Origin: Calamus simplicifolius | Lineage: Eukaryota > Streptophyta > Magnoliopsida > Arecales > Arecaceae | NCBI GenBank assembly: GCA_900491605.1 | Contig: UESW01003830.1 | Location: 1,913,961-1,977,960, forward strand | DNA: 64,000 bases | Reading direction: 5' to 3' | In this document: one piece after another, positions 1 to 11,234 of the stretch | Layout of the letters: each line of letters opens with the position of its first letter | Position numbering within the stretch: the stretch's first letter is position 1 | Program-made: the position numbers and the translations under genes | Notes under the pieces: generated by a model | Told to the model about the DNA's origin: nothing | What the model saw: only the letters and a program-made list of their open reading frames with translations | Databases searched by the model: none

Positions 1-627
1 ATTTCTTAGGGTTCTTGGAGTTTGCTGGCAACTCTTCGACCTATCCGGACGTCGGGTTTCATTGCTAGATGGGCACATCAATTAGTATAGAAAGTTGTTT
101 CTATACTACCAGCTTAGGTTCGAACCTAAAGAGTCACACGCATAGAAGTTTCCTAGGATGATCTATTTGCTGATCAATGAGTAAGAATCGTATATGATTT
201 AATTAATCAATTTGATTGATTGAATTATCTCAATTGGGTTAAGTACAAGTGAATAAGATTCAATTTTGTTTAAGTCTATTAGAAGGACTAATCAATTTCA
301 AATATTGATTTGAAATTAGACTTGATTTGGATTTAAATAGATTCAGGACTAGCCAAATTTGATTTGGGCTAGGACCATGATCTATGTGGGTTTAGTCCAA
401 TAAATTCATATCAGATTAAACCATCACCTAAATCCAAACCTCTCGCATAAGTATCTTACATGATGAGATAACTAATGTCTGAGAGATTAAATTCTCATTT
501 TGAATTTAATGTATTAATTTAATCCTCTCCAAACCATTTCCATCAGAATTCTAAATGTTAGAATTAAAGTGGAATTAATGTGTCTCTTTGAATCAATCAG
601 GCGATAGAATTCTAAGTGTTAGAATTC

Positions 628-770
628 ACATCTCTTTAGTTCTCACCGACGTCGGAATTAACAAAATACCACATCTCCTTGGTTTTCACAGAACGTCGGA
701 ATTAACCAAGCGCCACGGCTCTTTGGTTCGGCATCTCTTTGCTTTTTACCAAACGATGAAATTCTTAATG
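628..770 (+). repeat. Degenerate tandem repeats upstream of the copia-A LTR TATA box
   Basis: Repeats of about 50 bp share the phrase GGAATTAACCAAGCGCCACG followed by a CTCTTTGG segment. They sit 30-170 bp upstream of the TATA box, where retrotransposon enhancers usually lie. Regulatory function is inferred only. Confidence 0.6.
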
Positions 771-801
771 TCAGAATTCAATGGGTAGGCTAAAATGAGA
801 C

Positions 802-810
802 TATAAATAG
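802..810 (+). promoter_or_regulatory. TATA box of copia-A 5' LTR
   Basis: TATAAATAG follows AGAC and is conserved at the same place in the right LTR (10130-10138). It is the likely U3/R promoter of the element. Confidence 0.7.
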
Positions 811-1347
811 AGCACATCCCTCACCAGATTACACAGAACAACAACACACGACATGTCATGGATTGTATTTCTAAAAAGGTTAGAATAGAAAATCCTGGTG
901 ATTCTGGTGTTAGCAAAAGCTTGGTGGATCTTGGAGGAAGATTCAAGTGGGAGGATTCAAGATCAGCAAAGTTATTTTTTTCGCTAGCTAGCACTCTTGG
1001 AAATCTGATCATTCGGGGCTTCGCGTGGACGATACTAGAGGCCGGATGATTGAACGACTGCAGAGCACAAAAAGATTTACCAACTACACTTAAGGTAAGT
1101 GATATGATCCCTAAACCTTAAGGCATGATTCAAGGCAAGAAGTACAACTTCTTACGTTGAGGATCAAGATATGATCTTGATGATTATTTATATGCATATT
1201 TTAGATCAAGCGATCCTATATATAAGGCAAAGATATGATCTTGATGCATATTAGATAGATTAATATGTAATCTTTTAGCTTCCGCATTGATAATAGTTAT
1301 CAAATTTTAAAAATATGCATGCCTTGGAGTTTATTTCTCCTTACAAA

Positions 1348-1358
1348 TGGTATCAGAG
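1348..1358 (+). other. Primer-binding site of copia-A
   Basis: TGGTATCAGAG, two bases inside the LTR end, is complementary to the 3' end of plant initiator tRNA-Met, the usual primer of copia elements. Confidence 0.9.
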
Positions 1359-2975
1359 TAATGGTTTCGATATTGATCTAATTTATTGCATGTAAATTAA
1401 TGTTCTTATTAATTGTGTAATTATGGCTAAAACTGATCACAACGCTATATGGTCACAGATGGATTAAAAATCCAAATTACCCATTCAATGAGGTATTCCG
1501 TGACATATTGCCGTGCGATTATTTTATCATCAATGCTTAATCTAAAGAAAATTTAAATTGAGCTTTGGCATCAAAACATATATTACATTCACTCTCAAAA
1601 ATATTTTATATTGATGTTGTATAAAAGCATGATATTTGCATGTTTAGTATAAAAACATAGATATGAGATATGATGGCTTGTAGTCTATGTTATGAAATAT
1701 ACAAATATTTATGAGAGTTTTATTTGAATGTCAAATATTAATTCATAATCTTTTTAGATATGATCTAAATATAGGAATTATGAGTAGTAACATAATGCAA
1801 GTGATGCTTGATTGAAATATATGACATGTAAACATGAAATATATTTAATCTTTTGGGTTAGCTAAATCAGGTCCATAAAGGGTTAGATCCTAAGGTTTAA
1901 ATCAACTGGACTATAAGAGTATTTGATCAAATCTAAATTGATTAGATTAGGTTAAGGATGCTTTAAATCAAACAATAGTTGTAGTTGATCATGTCCATAT
2001 CTTTGATTAAACCAAATGAAAGTAGATTAGGCTCCGTAGTTGAGCATGAATCTCTTATATGGTCAAATCAAAATTGGTTAACCATATGATGTCAAGGTGA
2101 GTTGGCAAGTTGCTCTAGGATCAATGATCGAATGGTTTTTAATTGCGAGCTACTAGTATTGATGCATCTTTAACGAGTTAATGGCATATCCTTCCCATTG
2201 ATCTCACTCACTTGGTCAATATGGTGAACCATTTATGATTCAGATCATTTATCTGATTCTGGTTGACCCATGCCTGTAAGGAAATCAGTCTGACTGATTT
2301 AGGTGCCACTTAACCTGACTTAATCTTGTTTCATTCTACCGATTTTATAGATTCAGTGGGAGAACATGATTAGTCAATTTATCTTCAAATTATTAAATCC
2401 TCTAAAATTATTAGGTCCTTAAAATGAAATAGTTATATGATAACTAAATCATAGCCTCCCATTAAGGTGGGTGATAATGAGTCTGATGTCTTGATAATCA
2501 TTGAAGGCACTCCATGCCTGGTGCTTATCAACCATCGAAATTATCATTCATTACATGATAAGTCAGCGTAGCTATTACATAGACAGTCAGGTGGGCCGAG
2601 CTTCACTTGGGCTTGGTTGTCTATTGATAGGTGACACTGATTATATCATTTAATGGTTGGACCTAACCAGAACTTTCAGTGGAGGCACTCCATGCCTGCT
2701 GAAGAGGAACATGGGGCAAAACTGAACACTAAGAATTGTTTGGAAAAACAATTGGTTTTGAACCTACTCTAAGATGCATATGGGTTGGCCAAGCTTCACT
2801 TGGGCATGTATGTAGTCTATGTAAATCTTAGTGCCCACTAAAGAATTAAGAATAATTCTTTGAATTGGGGTGTAGAGGCTACCAATTTGAACAAAATAGT
2901 GGAAGAATCTTTAGACTAAAGTCCAAGTCTTTAGACTGAATCAATTTATATACTAATAAACTTTAGTTTTTCTTT
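1359..2975 (+). other. Untranslated leader of copia-A
   Basis: About 1.6 kb of AT-rich sequence between the primer-binding site and gag, without a credible reading frame. It holds two pairs of short direct repeats: AGGCACTCCATGCCTG near 2505 and 2685, and AGCTTCACTTGGGC near 2600 and 2789. AGGCAC-TCCAT-GCCT is partly self-complementary, so it may form a small hairpin in the genomic RNA. Confidence 0.6.
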
Positions 2976-3740
2976 ATGCAAAAAATGGCCACTAATTTAT
3001 CATTAAGGTCCCTATTGGATAGTGACAAGTTGAATGGTTCAAATTTCAATAGCTGGTTTAGAAAACTTAAGATCGTCCTTGAGCATGAGAGGATTCTATA
3101 TATTCTGAATAATCCTGCAACAAAGATACCTGATGCAAACACCCAAAGTTCTAACAAAGATACTTATCGGAAGTGGCTCAATGATAGAACTAGCGTACGT
3201 TGCATCATGCTAGCAGCAATAAACAATGAATTCGGTCGTCGATTCGAGAATGCTCAGCCGAAGAAATCATTCAAGCGTTGAATGAATCTTTCGGCACACC
3301 CGACGACGTTGAAAGGCACAAGACTAGTTGTGCTATTTTTAATGCTCGAATGAGGGATGGATCTCCTGTCACTGATCATGTATTGTATATGATTGAGAAG
3401 ATAGAACTCCTCAGCAAGCTCGGCTTTCCCCTACATGAGCAGTTGGGAAAAGATGCGATCCTGAATTCCTTGCCTCCATCCTTTCGACCTTTTCTTACTC
3501 ATTTTCGAATGACAAAGCCTGCAGTCAACTACCATAGTTTATTGGGGTTGTTACAGAACTTTGAAAAGGATAACCAGCTCTCTAAGGGTTTGGTTAATAT
3601 GGTTAAAGGATCTAAGGTAGGGCGTCAACCCTTTGGGAAAGGGAAGAAGAAAAAGAATAATAAAAAGGTGCAACATGCTAGGACATCTATAAGGGGTGAG
3701 ATGCAGAAGAAAAAGTTGATAAAAGTTAAGCTGAATGCTT
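2976..3740 (+). pseudogene. copia-A gag (capsid), frameshifted
   Basis: Encodes the structural protein that packages the retrotransposon RNA. The start ATG at 2976 opens a copia-type capsid with the early phrase LDSDKLNGSNFNSWFRKL (UBN2/DUF4219 style). It shifts frame near 3278 and continues through LPPSFRPFLTHFRMTKPAVN. A Lys-rich stretch (about 3640-3720) precedes a CCHC zinc knuckle (CFHCKMQGHWKRNC), which lies in yet another frame around 3735-3780. At least two frameshifts separate the parts, so no full gag can be made. The zinc knuckle and protease share a frame, consistent with an ancestral gag-pol fusion. Confidence 0.85.
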
Positions 3741-3750
3741 TCACTGCAAG

Positions 3751-4881
3751 ATGCAAGGGCACTGGAAGAGGAACTGTCCTCTTTACATTGCCACACTTGA
3801 TCAAAATAGGCCAAAGAAGAAAAAGGAGCAAGATGTTGCTCAACAAGGTATTTATATGATAACACCTTGTAATTTTTCTGTATATGATAATCAGACCTGG
3901 GTATTAGATACCGGGAGTCCTTTTAACATTTGCAATTCATTGCAAGGACTACAGGTCACCAGAAGATTTGAGGACAATGAAAGATTCCTTAATGTCGGCG
4001 ATGGAAGATTAGTTCCAGTTCTGGCATTAGGAGTTCTTGAAATAGTTTTCAATAGAAATATCATTATACTAAATGATTATCATTTTTGCCCAATGTTCTT
4101 GTTGAACGTAATTTCTGTAGGCCTTCTGGCCAAAAGTCATTATGAAATTTCGAATAAAGGATGTTACTTTGAATATCATTATGAATGGAGTCGGCATTTA
4201 TCTAATGACATTTATATATTATCACAGCCTGTGAATGTAGTGTACAACTCAAGTAAGCGCCTTAGAACAACTGAAGTCACAGACATTTATCTTTGGCACC
4301 ATCGGCTGGGTCATATCAATAAGAACAGATTAAACATGTTAACTAAGGAGGGCATCCTTCAAGTTGATGATTGTGAATCATTAACTACCTGTGAATCCTG
4401 TCTTCTTGATAAAATGACCAAGTCATCTTTTACTGGAAAAGGTAAAAGAGCCAAAGAGCTATTGAGTCTAGTACATACTGATATATGGACCAATGAGCAC
4501 TTGTGCCAAAGGTGGATATTACTACTTCATTACTTTTACAGACAACCTTTCTAGGTTTGTTATGTCTATCTTATGAGACATAAATCTGAGTCATTTGAAA
4601 TGTTCAAACTATATCATAAAGAAGTAGAAAAACAAACAGGAAAATGTATTAAGACCCTTCGATCAGATCGAGGAGGCGAATACCTTTCCAATGAATTTGT
4701 GACATATTTAAGAGAGAATGGGATTCTCTCCCAATGGACTCCTCCTGGAACACCGCAGCATAACAGTGTATCGGAAAGAAGGAATCGAACTATGTTAGAT
4801 ATGGTTTGGTCCATGATGGGTTTTGCGAGCTTGCCAATCATTTTGGGGACACGCATTAGAATCAGGTTGTCATATTCTTAA
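3751..4881 (+). pseudogene. copia-A protease and integrase
   Basis: The protease core is WVLDTGSPF (about 3898-3925), an aspartic-protease DTGS motif. It is followed by the GAG-pre-integrase HHCC domain (LWHHRLGHINKNRL, then CESCLLDK). The integrase catalytic triad is visible as HTDIW, RSDRGGEY and SERRNRT. A frameshift near 4500-4560 splits the integrase between its first and second catalytic Asp. After GFASLP (about 4840) the frame is lost again. All catalytic residues are present, but the frame is broken. Confidence 0.88.
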
Positions 4882-5790
4882 TAAGGTTCCAAGTAAGTCT
4901 GTTTCTAAAACACCACATGAGATGTGGTATGGACATAAACCGGTTATTACCTATTTGAGAGTCTGAGGGTGTCCGGCTTATGTGAAACGTGCAAAATCAG
5001 ACAAACTTGAACCCAAATCTGAAAAATATTTTTTCATCGGCATCCAAAAGAGACCAAAGGATATTACTTCTACAATACTGAAGAACAAAAGTTGTTCATT
5101 AGTAATAGAGCAATTTTTCTTGAAAAGGAGTTCCTTAGTGAAGGAATAAATAGCTCTAATGTTGAACTTGAGGAAGTTCATCAAGTAGAAGGAACAACAC
5201 AAACCAGTGAACCCTTAGAATCTGAGTTGATTAGATCAAACTCAAAACCCATTTTAGATGCACCATTAAGGCGATTTGGTAGAATACCACATCAACCGGA
5301 CATATACTTAGGTTTCTTGGTCCAGAATGATGATCCTGTTGAACTCGATGAGAACAACGAGGATCAGATCACCTATATGGATGCTATGCAAAGGACTGAC
5401 TCTAATAAATGGCTTGAGGCCATGAAATCCAAACTTGACTCCATGAAGGACAATAATTATGGACATTAGTTGATCCACCCGAAGGGATAAAACCCATAGG
5501 GTGTAAGTAGGTTTTCAAGAGGAAAAGGCGCAGACGGAAAGGTTGAGACCTATAAAGCACGTCTAGTTGCTAAGGGGTATCGTCAACATTATGGTATTGA
5601 CTATGACGAAACGTTTTCTCTTGTGGAAATGCTGAAATCCATTCGGATTATGCTAGCTATAGCAGCACACTTTGATTATGAGATTTGGCAGATGGATGTT
5701 AAAACTGCTTTTTCTAAATGGTGATTTAGAAGAACAGGTGTATATGATACAACCTGAAGGTTTTATATCTGAAGACGAGTCTAAAGTGTG
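4882..5790 (+). pseudogene. copia-A integrase C-terminus and N-terminal reverse transcriptase
   Basis: Translation in shifting frames gives the integrase tail, an acidic linker (5092-5400), and then RT start motifs: KWLEAMKSKLDSM, GCKVFKRK-like, YKARLVAKGY, and QMDVKTAF near 5690. Frameshifts occur near 5465-5515 and 5715. The coding sequence stops at SKVC, where the solo LTR is inserted (5791). The reading resumes at 7471 with KLYKSIYGLK. Confidence 0.85.
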
Positions 5791-7470
5791 TGTTGGCCCA
5801 GATGACAACCCAAGAGGGGGGGGGTGAATTGGGTTCTAAAAAAATTAGCCTTTTAAAAGGTTTGCTTAATAAGAATGAAGGCAATAGCAATGCAAATACC
5901 AAGTGCAGTGAATAAAAGAGATAGAGAAAGAGTCAATGAAAGCACGGCAAACACAAAGAGTTTATAGTGGTTTGGTGTATCCAACACCTACGTCCACTCC
6001 CAAGATTCACTTGGGTCCACACTATAATCACCCTAGATTACAGCAGAGTTGTTTTACAAGCTCACAACTCAAACTTGTTATTTTCTCGGGCGCACAACGA
6101 ACCCAGCTAGTTTTCAAGGGCTCACCAGCATAAAAAACCCTAACCCAAGCTTAACCAAGCTTGAACCGAGGTAAGACTACCTCAACTAGTTCAATCCCCC
6201 AGATTGAACTAGACACAAAGAATAATAGTATGGTTTTTTAGTTACAAAGCTCCTCAATGAGCAGATAAACAAATGTAAGAATAAAGTTTAGAAAAGCCTG
6301 ATTTGCAGATGGTTGGCTTTGAACTTTTCTTCTTTTCCTCTTTTCCTTAACTCTTTTGAAGTGTAGAATATGGCCTCAGCTTGGATTCTTCACGGAATGT
6401 ATGTTGGAGTTGATTTGAGCTTTTCCTCTTCTCTTTGAGTGTTGAAAATCGCTTGATATGCTCTTGAATAGCTCTAGAATTTTCTTCTGAAGCTTCCTTG
6501 GATTGTTGAGCTTGAACACAGAAGGAGCTTCCTTGGATTTCACACTCTTTCCTTCACTCTATTTTGAATCATAGATTTTTTCAAATGATGCTCTATTTTT
6601 CTGATTTTTCTTTTCTTTTCTTTTGAAATGAATATCTCTCTGTTTGTATATTTTGATTTGAAAACGGCTTCTCTATTTCTAGATTCTGCAAAAATATAGC
6701 CGTTAGAAACAAAGAAAAATAGCCGTTAATCAAAAATCTTACCATTGACGCTGAGTTGGCATTCGGAAAAATTTCGCCCAGATTTGCTGGAGTCGACTCA
6801 TGCTTTTCCCGAGTCGGCTCGAGGTCGTGATACTAAAAATAGAAATGTTCATAAAGTTAAAGGGTCGACTCATCAAAAGTAAAGTGTCGACTCCTGAAAG
6901 TCGGGGGTCGACTCATGAAAAGTTGGGGTCGACTCGCGAAATGCTCAGAAAAACACACCTCTGATGTCTGAGCAGAGTCGACTCGCACAGTCATGGAGTC
7001 GCTCGACAGAATCGAGGGTCGACTCGAGAAATTACGTGGATCGACTCGAGACAGACAGTTATTTCTGTACTCTGAGGGGAGTCGACTCTGAAACTCAAGA
7101 GTCGGCTCCGGAACGTATCAAAAATCAGAAAGTTTTTTGATTGACTTTAAATTCGTTCCAGATTCATTTTAAATCATCATTTTGACTTGAATATAATAAA
7201 ATTGACATTAAGAATTAATTCAAGAAATGTTCCAAGAACTCATTGATTATCATATGAAGAATTAAATTTCTTTTTGAAAGCTTAACCATTGAACATGAAG
7301 TTACATTCAGTTTGGTTAAAGTTATACTTTAACATTCTCATTCATTGTTCTAAATAAATTCATTGCTTATGTAAATAAACTCATTACATATTATAATGTG
7401 CACATGGCTTTTGGTAATCATCAAAATCAATAAGATTGGGGCATATAATTTTTCAACAATCTCCCCAACA
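5791..7470 (-). mobile_element. Solo LTR of a Sirevirus-like copia element, inserted in copia-A pol
   Basis: The 1680-bp insert begins TGTTGGCCCAGATGACAACC and ends CTCCCCAACA, so it has TG...CA ends. It is flanked by GTGTG at 5786-5790 and again at 7471-7475, which is the 5-bp target duplication. The left end is the reverse complement of the 3' end of the Sirevirus LTR at 55205-56579, and the right end matches the start of that LTR. This places it on the - strand. No gag or pol remains, so the internal part was lost by LTR-LTR recombination. A GTCGACTC-rich cluster lies at 6785-7112. Confidence 0.92.
6785..7112. repeat. Cluster of GTCGACTC-type palindromic motifs in the solo LTR
   Basis: About a dozen copies of GTCGACTC or one-mismatch forms occur in 330 bp, spaced irregularly about 25-30 bp apart. 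GAGTCGACTC is a perfect palindrome. Related motif clusters occur in the Sirevirus LTR at 55375-55620 and between pol and the env-like ORF in both other Sirevirus copies. Confidence 0.8.
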
Positions 7471-8632
7471 GTGTGCAAGCTATATAAGTCCATTTATGGA
7501 CTTAAGTAAGCATCTAGGAGTTGGAACATACGATTTGATAAAGCGATCAAATCTTATGGCTTTATTAAAAATAAAGAAGAACCTTGCATTTATAAATGGG
7601 CTAACGATTCTGTTATTGTATTTCTTGTATTATATGTGGATGATATTTTCTTAATCGGGAATGATATCCCTGCATTACAAGGAATAAAGACATGGTTATC
7701 ATCACAATTCTCCATGAAAGATCTGGGAGAAGCATCATACATCCTAGGGATGAAGATCTATAGAGATAGATCTAAGAGGATGCTTGGTTTATCCCAATCT
7801 ACGTATATTGACATAGTGCTAAAGAGGTTTAGCATGGAGAATTCCAAGAAATGCTATCTTCCGATAGGCCATGGAATTCATCTTTCTAAGAAGGATTGTC
7901 CGACAAATCCTAATGAAAGAGAACGTATGAGTCGAATTCCATATGCTTCGGCAGTGGGATCGATTATGTACACCATGACATGTACAAGACCAGATGTGGC
8001 ATACTTACTAGGAGTAGTGAGTAGATACCAATCTGATCAAGGAGAAAAACATTGGCAAGTTGTTAAGACAATCCTTAAGTATTTGAGAAATACTAAGGAC
8101 CAGTGGTTAGTCTATGGAGAGTCTAATTTGAAACTTGTTAGATATACTGATTCCAGTTTCCAATCAGATCATGATGATAGCAAAAGTGTATCGGGTTTCG
8201 TATTTTTCTTGAATGGTGGAGCTGTTTGCTGGAAAAGTTCCAAGCAACATACAATGGCAGATTCGGTGTGCAAGGCAGAGTACATCGCTGCATCAGATGC
8301 TACGAAAGAAGCTGTGTGGCTGTGAAAGTTCATCTCCAAGCTTGGAGTGGCACCTTCTATAGATGGACCAGTCCTGTTGTACAGTGACAACACTGGTGCC
8401 ATAGCTCAAGCAAAGGAACCATGAGCACATTAGCACACCAAGCACATACTGCGCCGGTTTCATCTTATTCGAGAGATTGTAGACCGAGGTGACATAAATC
8501 TTTAGAAGATTGATGGAAAGAAAAAACTAGGTGACCCATTTACTAAAGCACTCAGCATCAAGGAGTTTGACAACTATAAGTTGAAGATGGGTATTAGATA
8601 CTGTAATGAGTGGCTTTAGGCTAAGTGGGAGT
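7471..8632 (+). pseudogene. copia-A C-terminal reverse transcriptase and RNase H
   Basis: The section continues pol after the solo LTR. It shows IYGLK, then LYYMWMIFSLIGND in two frames (the LYVDD catalytic box with a frameshift at 7630-7640), and then a long open stretch with MKDLGEASYILGMKI, IPYASAVGSIMYTMTCTRPD, YTDSSFQSD and CKAEYIAAS. These are the RT thumb and copia RNase H. A stop at 8323-8325 (VWL*KFISKLG) and one or more later shifts break the tail. The ancestral end is about KMGIRYCNEWL at 8590-8619, just before the polypurine tract. Confidence 0.88.
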
Positions 8633-8633
8633 T
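8622..8633 (+). other. Polypurine tract of copia-A
   Basis: AAGTGGGAGTT lies directly before the TGTTGGG start of the right LTR. It primes plus-strand synthesis in this family. Confidence 0.75.
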
Positions 8634-9953
8634 TGTTGGGAATTGTATCCTAAAGCCAATCATTTGATGATTGTGCTAATGTAAATTGTATATAAATTGA
8701 TATATTAATAAAAGTTATTTGACAGTTTATTCATTACAAGAACATCTTCTTAATACTCGTGATTGTAATGAAGCCCTTAGGATCTTCCTTCACGATAAAG
8801 GAGGATTTATCTTTGAAGGTCCTCAAAAAAGGTTCGCGACCATATGATATACTATGATAGGGCCATAGTACTATCAATTATAGGACGTTGTATATCATAT
8901 TTGTTGGTTTTCCTCTTAACCAAGGAGTGTAGAGACACTGGTATGATATACAGGTGAAAGTGTAGGAGTACATTTCACCGAACATGACTCATTTCGGATA
9001 CTCTACTGTCAAGAGTTAATCCGAGAAGATATAGGTATAAGTATCCTTCAGACCTAAAGATCACAACTAGTGGCTTACAAGCAACTCATTGTACTTAGGT
9101 GCCGAACCACCTGAATTTCTAATCCAGCTACGAAAGGTTACTGGGTGCAGTCAAGTACTTATGGTAGTCAGTTATGGATCAAGATGTAATTTGACCTATC
9201 CCGTTAAAAGGAGAAATGCTTGTGTTTCAATTTAGTAAGACCTTGGCCAAGGCACTTCATGTGAAAGTCACATGATCACTAAAATTAAAATCACTTTATG
9301 GATTTTCTATTTAGAGTTGACAGGCTCTTAAGCCATCCTTAGCATTTGTGGTCAAGAGGATGAATTATACGGCAACTGTTTCTTAGGGTTCTTTGAGTTT
9401 GTTCGGCAACTCTTCGACCTATCTGGACGTCGGGTTCCATTGCTAGATGGGCACATCGATTAGTATAGAAAGTTGTTTCTATGCTACCGGCTTAGGTTCG
9501 AACCTAGAGAGTCACACGCATGAAGTTTCCTAGGATGATCTATTTGCTGATCAACGATTGAGAATCGTATATGATTTAATTAATCAATTTGATTGATTGA
9601 ATTATCTCAATTGGGTTAAGTACAATTGAATAAGATTCAATTTGGTTTAAGTCTATTAGAAGGACTAGTCAAATTCAAATATTGATTTAAAATTAGACTT
9701 AATTTGGATTTAAATAGATTCAGGACTAGCCAAATTTGATTTGGGCTAGGACCATGATCTATGTGGGTTCAGTCCAATAAATTCAGATTAGCTTAAACTA
9801 AAAACTAAACCCAAACCTCTCGCATAAGTCTGAGAGATTAAATTCACATATAGAATTTAATGTCTTGCATTAATCTTCTCCAAACAATTCCGTCAAAATT
9901 CTAAAGTGTTAGAATTTATATGGAATAAATGCGCCTCTTTGTATTAACCAAGC

Positions 9954-10085
9954 GCTACGGTTCGATGACTCTTTGGTTTTTACCGAACGTCAGAATTAAC
10001 CAAGCGCTACGGTTTGATGACTCTTTGGTTCTTTACCGAATGTTAGAATTAACCAAGTGCGTCTCTTTGGTTTTCGCCAAGCGGC
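9954..10085 (+). repeat. About 55-bp tandem repeats in U3 of the copia-A 3' LTR
   Basis: Three units share AATTAACCAAGCGCTACGG, then GACTCTTTGGTT and ACCGAACGT. They are cleaner than those in the 5' LTR and arranged differently. Confidence 0.75.
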
Positions 10086-10129
10086 GGAATTCTAAATGCT
10101 AGAATTTAATGGGCTGCCTAAAAAGAGAC

Positions 10130-10138
10130 TATAAATAG
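10130..10138 (+). promoter_or_regulatory. TATA box of copia-A 3' LTR
   Basis: TATAAATAG in the same context as 802-810. In the 3' LTR it could drive read-out transcription into 10662 onward; that is inference. Confidence 0.6.
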
Positions 10139-10661
10139 AGGACATCCTACACAGAAGAGAAAAACAACACACGATATGTCGTGAATTGATTTTCTAAAGA
10201 ATTAGAATAGAAAATCATGGTAATTTTGGTGCTAACAGAAGTATGGAGGATCTTAGAAGAAGAATTCAAGTGGGAGGATTCAAGATCAGCAAAGTCGTTT
10301 TCCGCGAGCTAGCACTCCCGGGAATCCGATCATTCGGGGCTTCACGTGGATGATACTAGAGGCCGGACGATTGAACGGCTGCAGAGCATAAAGAGATTTA
10401 CCAATTGCCTTTAAGGTAAGTGATATGATCCTTAGATCTTAAGGCATGCTTCAAGATAAGAAGTATGACTTCTTGCCTTGAAGATCAAGACATGATCTTG
10501 ATAGTTTTATTTATATGCATATTTTGGATCAATCGATCCTATATACAAGGCAAAGATATGATCTTGATGCATGTTAGATTGATTAGTATGTAATCTTTAA
10601 ATTTGATAATTGTTATTAATTTTTTAAAACATGCATACCTCGGAGATTGTTTCTCCCTACA

Positions 10662-11234
10662 CCGGTTTCTTTCCCTCTCTTCCTCATTGAGCTAATTTTT
10701 TTTTTCCAAAACTTTTAGCCGTGATCCTTCGCCGCCTCCCTCTCCTCTTCCTCCTCTTCTTCTTCCCTCTTTCTTCTGCTCGTCCTATGATCTCTGAGTG
10801 ACAATCGATGATCAAGGAACTCTCTGCCAACCTCCCCAATTTTCTTTCTCCATCTTCTTCTTCCTTCCCTCCGTCGAATCGGAACCACCATCGCCGCCTC
10901 CTCGGCCACGTCTCCCTTCTTCTTTGTTTTTCTTCATCAGAACCACTGTTGTGGCTTTGTTTATGTTTCCCATCGCCGCCGAACACCCAACCACCCTCTC
11001 CCTTCGCACCACCGCCATGGCCGCCTTCTCCACCCACGGATTCTCTTCCTGTCGGATCCACCATCCACTTTCCTCCTCTACCTCTCCTCCAACAGCGACC
11101 TCCCCTGCTCTCTCTTCTTTCTCTATTGTCAATCATTGCCGACTGGTGCCGCCGTGGCCAGATTTGTGGTGATGCCGACTGAGAGTCTCAGATCTTCCTC
11201 TCCTCCCTGTTTTCCTTTGAGATCGATCGGTCCC
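10662..11234. other. Pyrimidine-rich sequence without a supported gene
   Basis: The + strand is rich in C and T (TCTTCCTCCTC runs). The open frames here are low-complexity Ser/Pro or Arg/Glu strings and resemble no family I know. It may be flanking host DNA of the NPF fragment. Confidence 0.5.

Larger units (their letters stand above)
1..1345 (+). repeat. 5' LTR of copia-A (3' two-thirds; start outside window)
   Basis: This stretch is repeated with small differences at about 9380-10661. It ends in TTACA directly before the primer-binding site. It contains a TATA box and upstream tandem repeats, annotated separately. The missing first ~700 bases lie left of the window, so no target duplication can be checked. 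Confidence 0.93.
1..10661 (+). mobile_element. copia-A: Ty1/copia LTR retrotransposon, 5' LTR cut by window edge
   Basis: The element has direct repeats at both ends (1-1345 and 8634-10661), a primer-binding site matching initiator tRNA-Met just inside the left LTR, a gag-protease-integrase-RT-RNase H order, and a polypurine tract before the right LTR. The domain order with integrase ahead of RT is diagnostic of Ty1/copia. The long LTRs and the RNase H wording resemble the Angela/TAR-type lineage, but that placement is tentative. The coding part holds several frameshifts and a 1680-bp solo LTR, so the element is dead. The LTRs differ by roughly 5% over the first 400 aligned bases, counted by eye, which points to an old insertion. 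Confidence 0.93.
8634..10661 (+). repeat. 3' LTR of copia-A, complete, 2028 bp
   Basis: Starts TGTTGGGAATTG and ends TCTCCCTACA, giving TG...CA termini. Its last ~1280 bp match 1-1345. It contains a TATA box (10130-10138) and three copies of a ~55-bp repeat upstream of it (9954-10085). The flanking CCGGT would be the 5-bp target duplication, but its partner lies outside the window. Confidence 0.93.

Noticed and set aside
10684..11182. Several overlapping frames on both strands of about 100-150 codons
   Set aside because: Low-complexity CT-rich DNA; residues are only Ser/Pro/Leu or Arg/Glu/Gly runs with no family resemblance.
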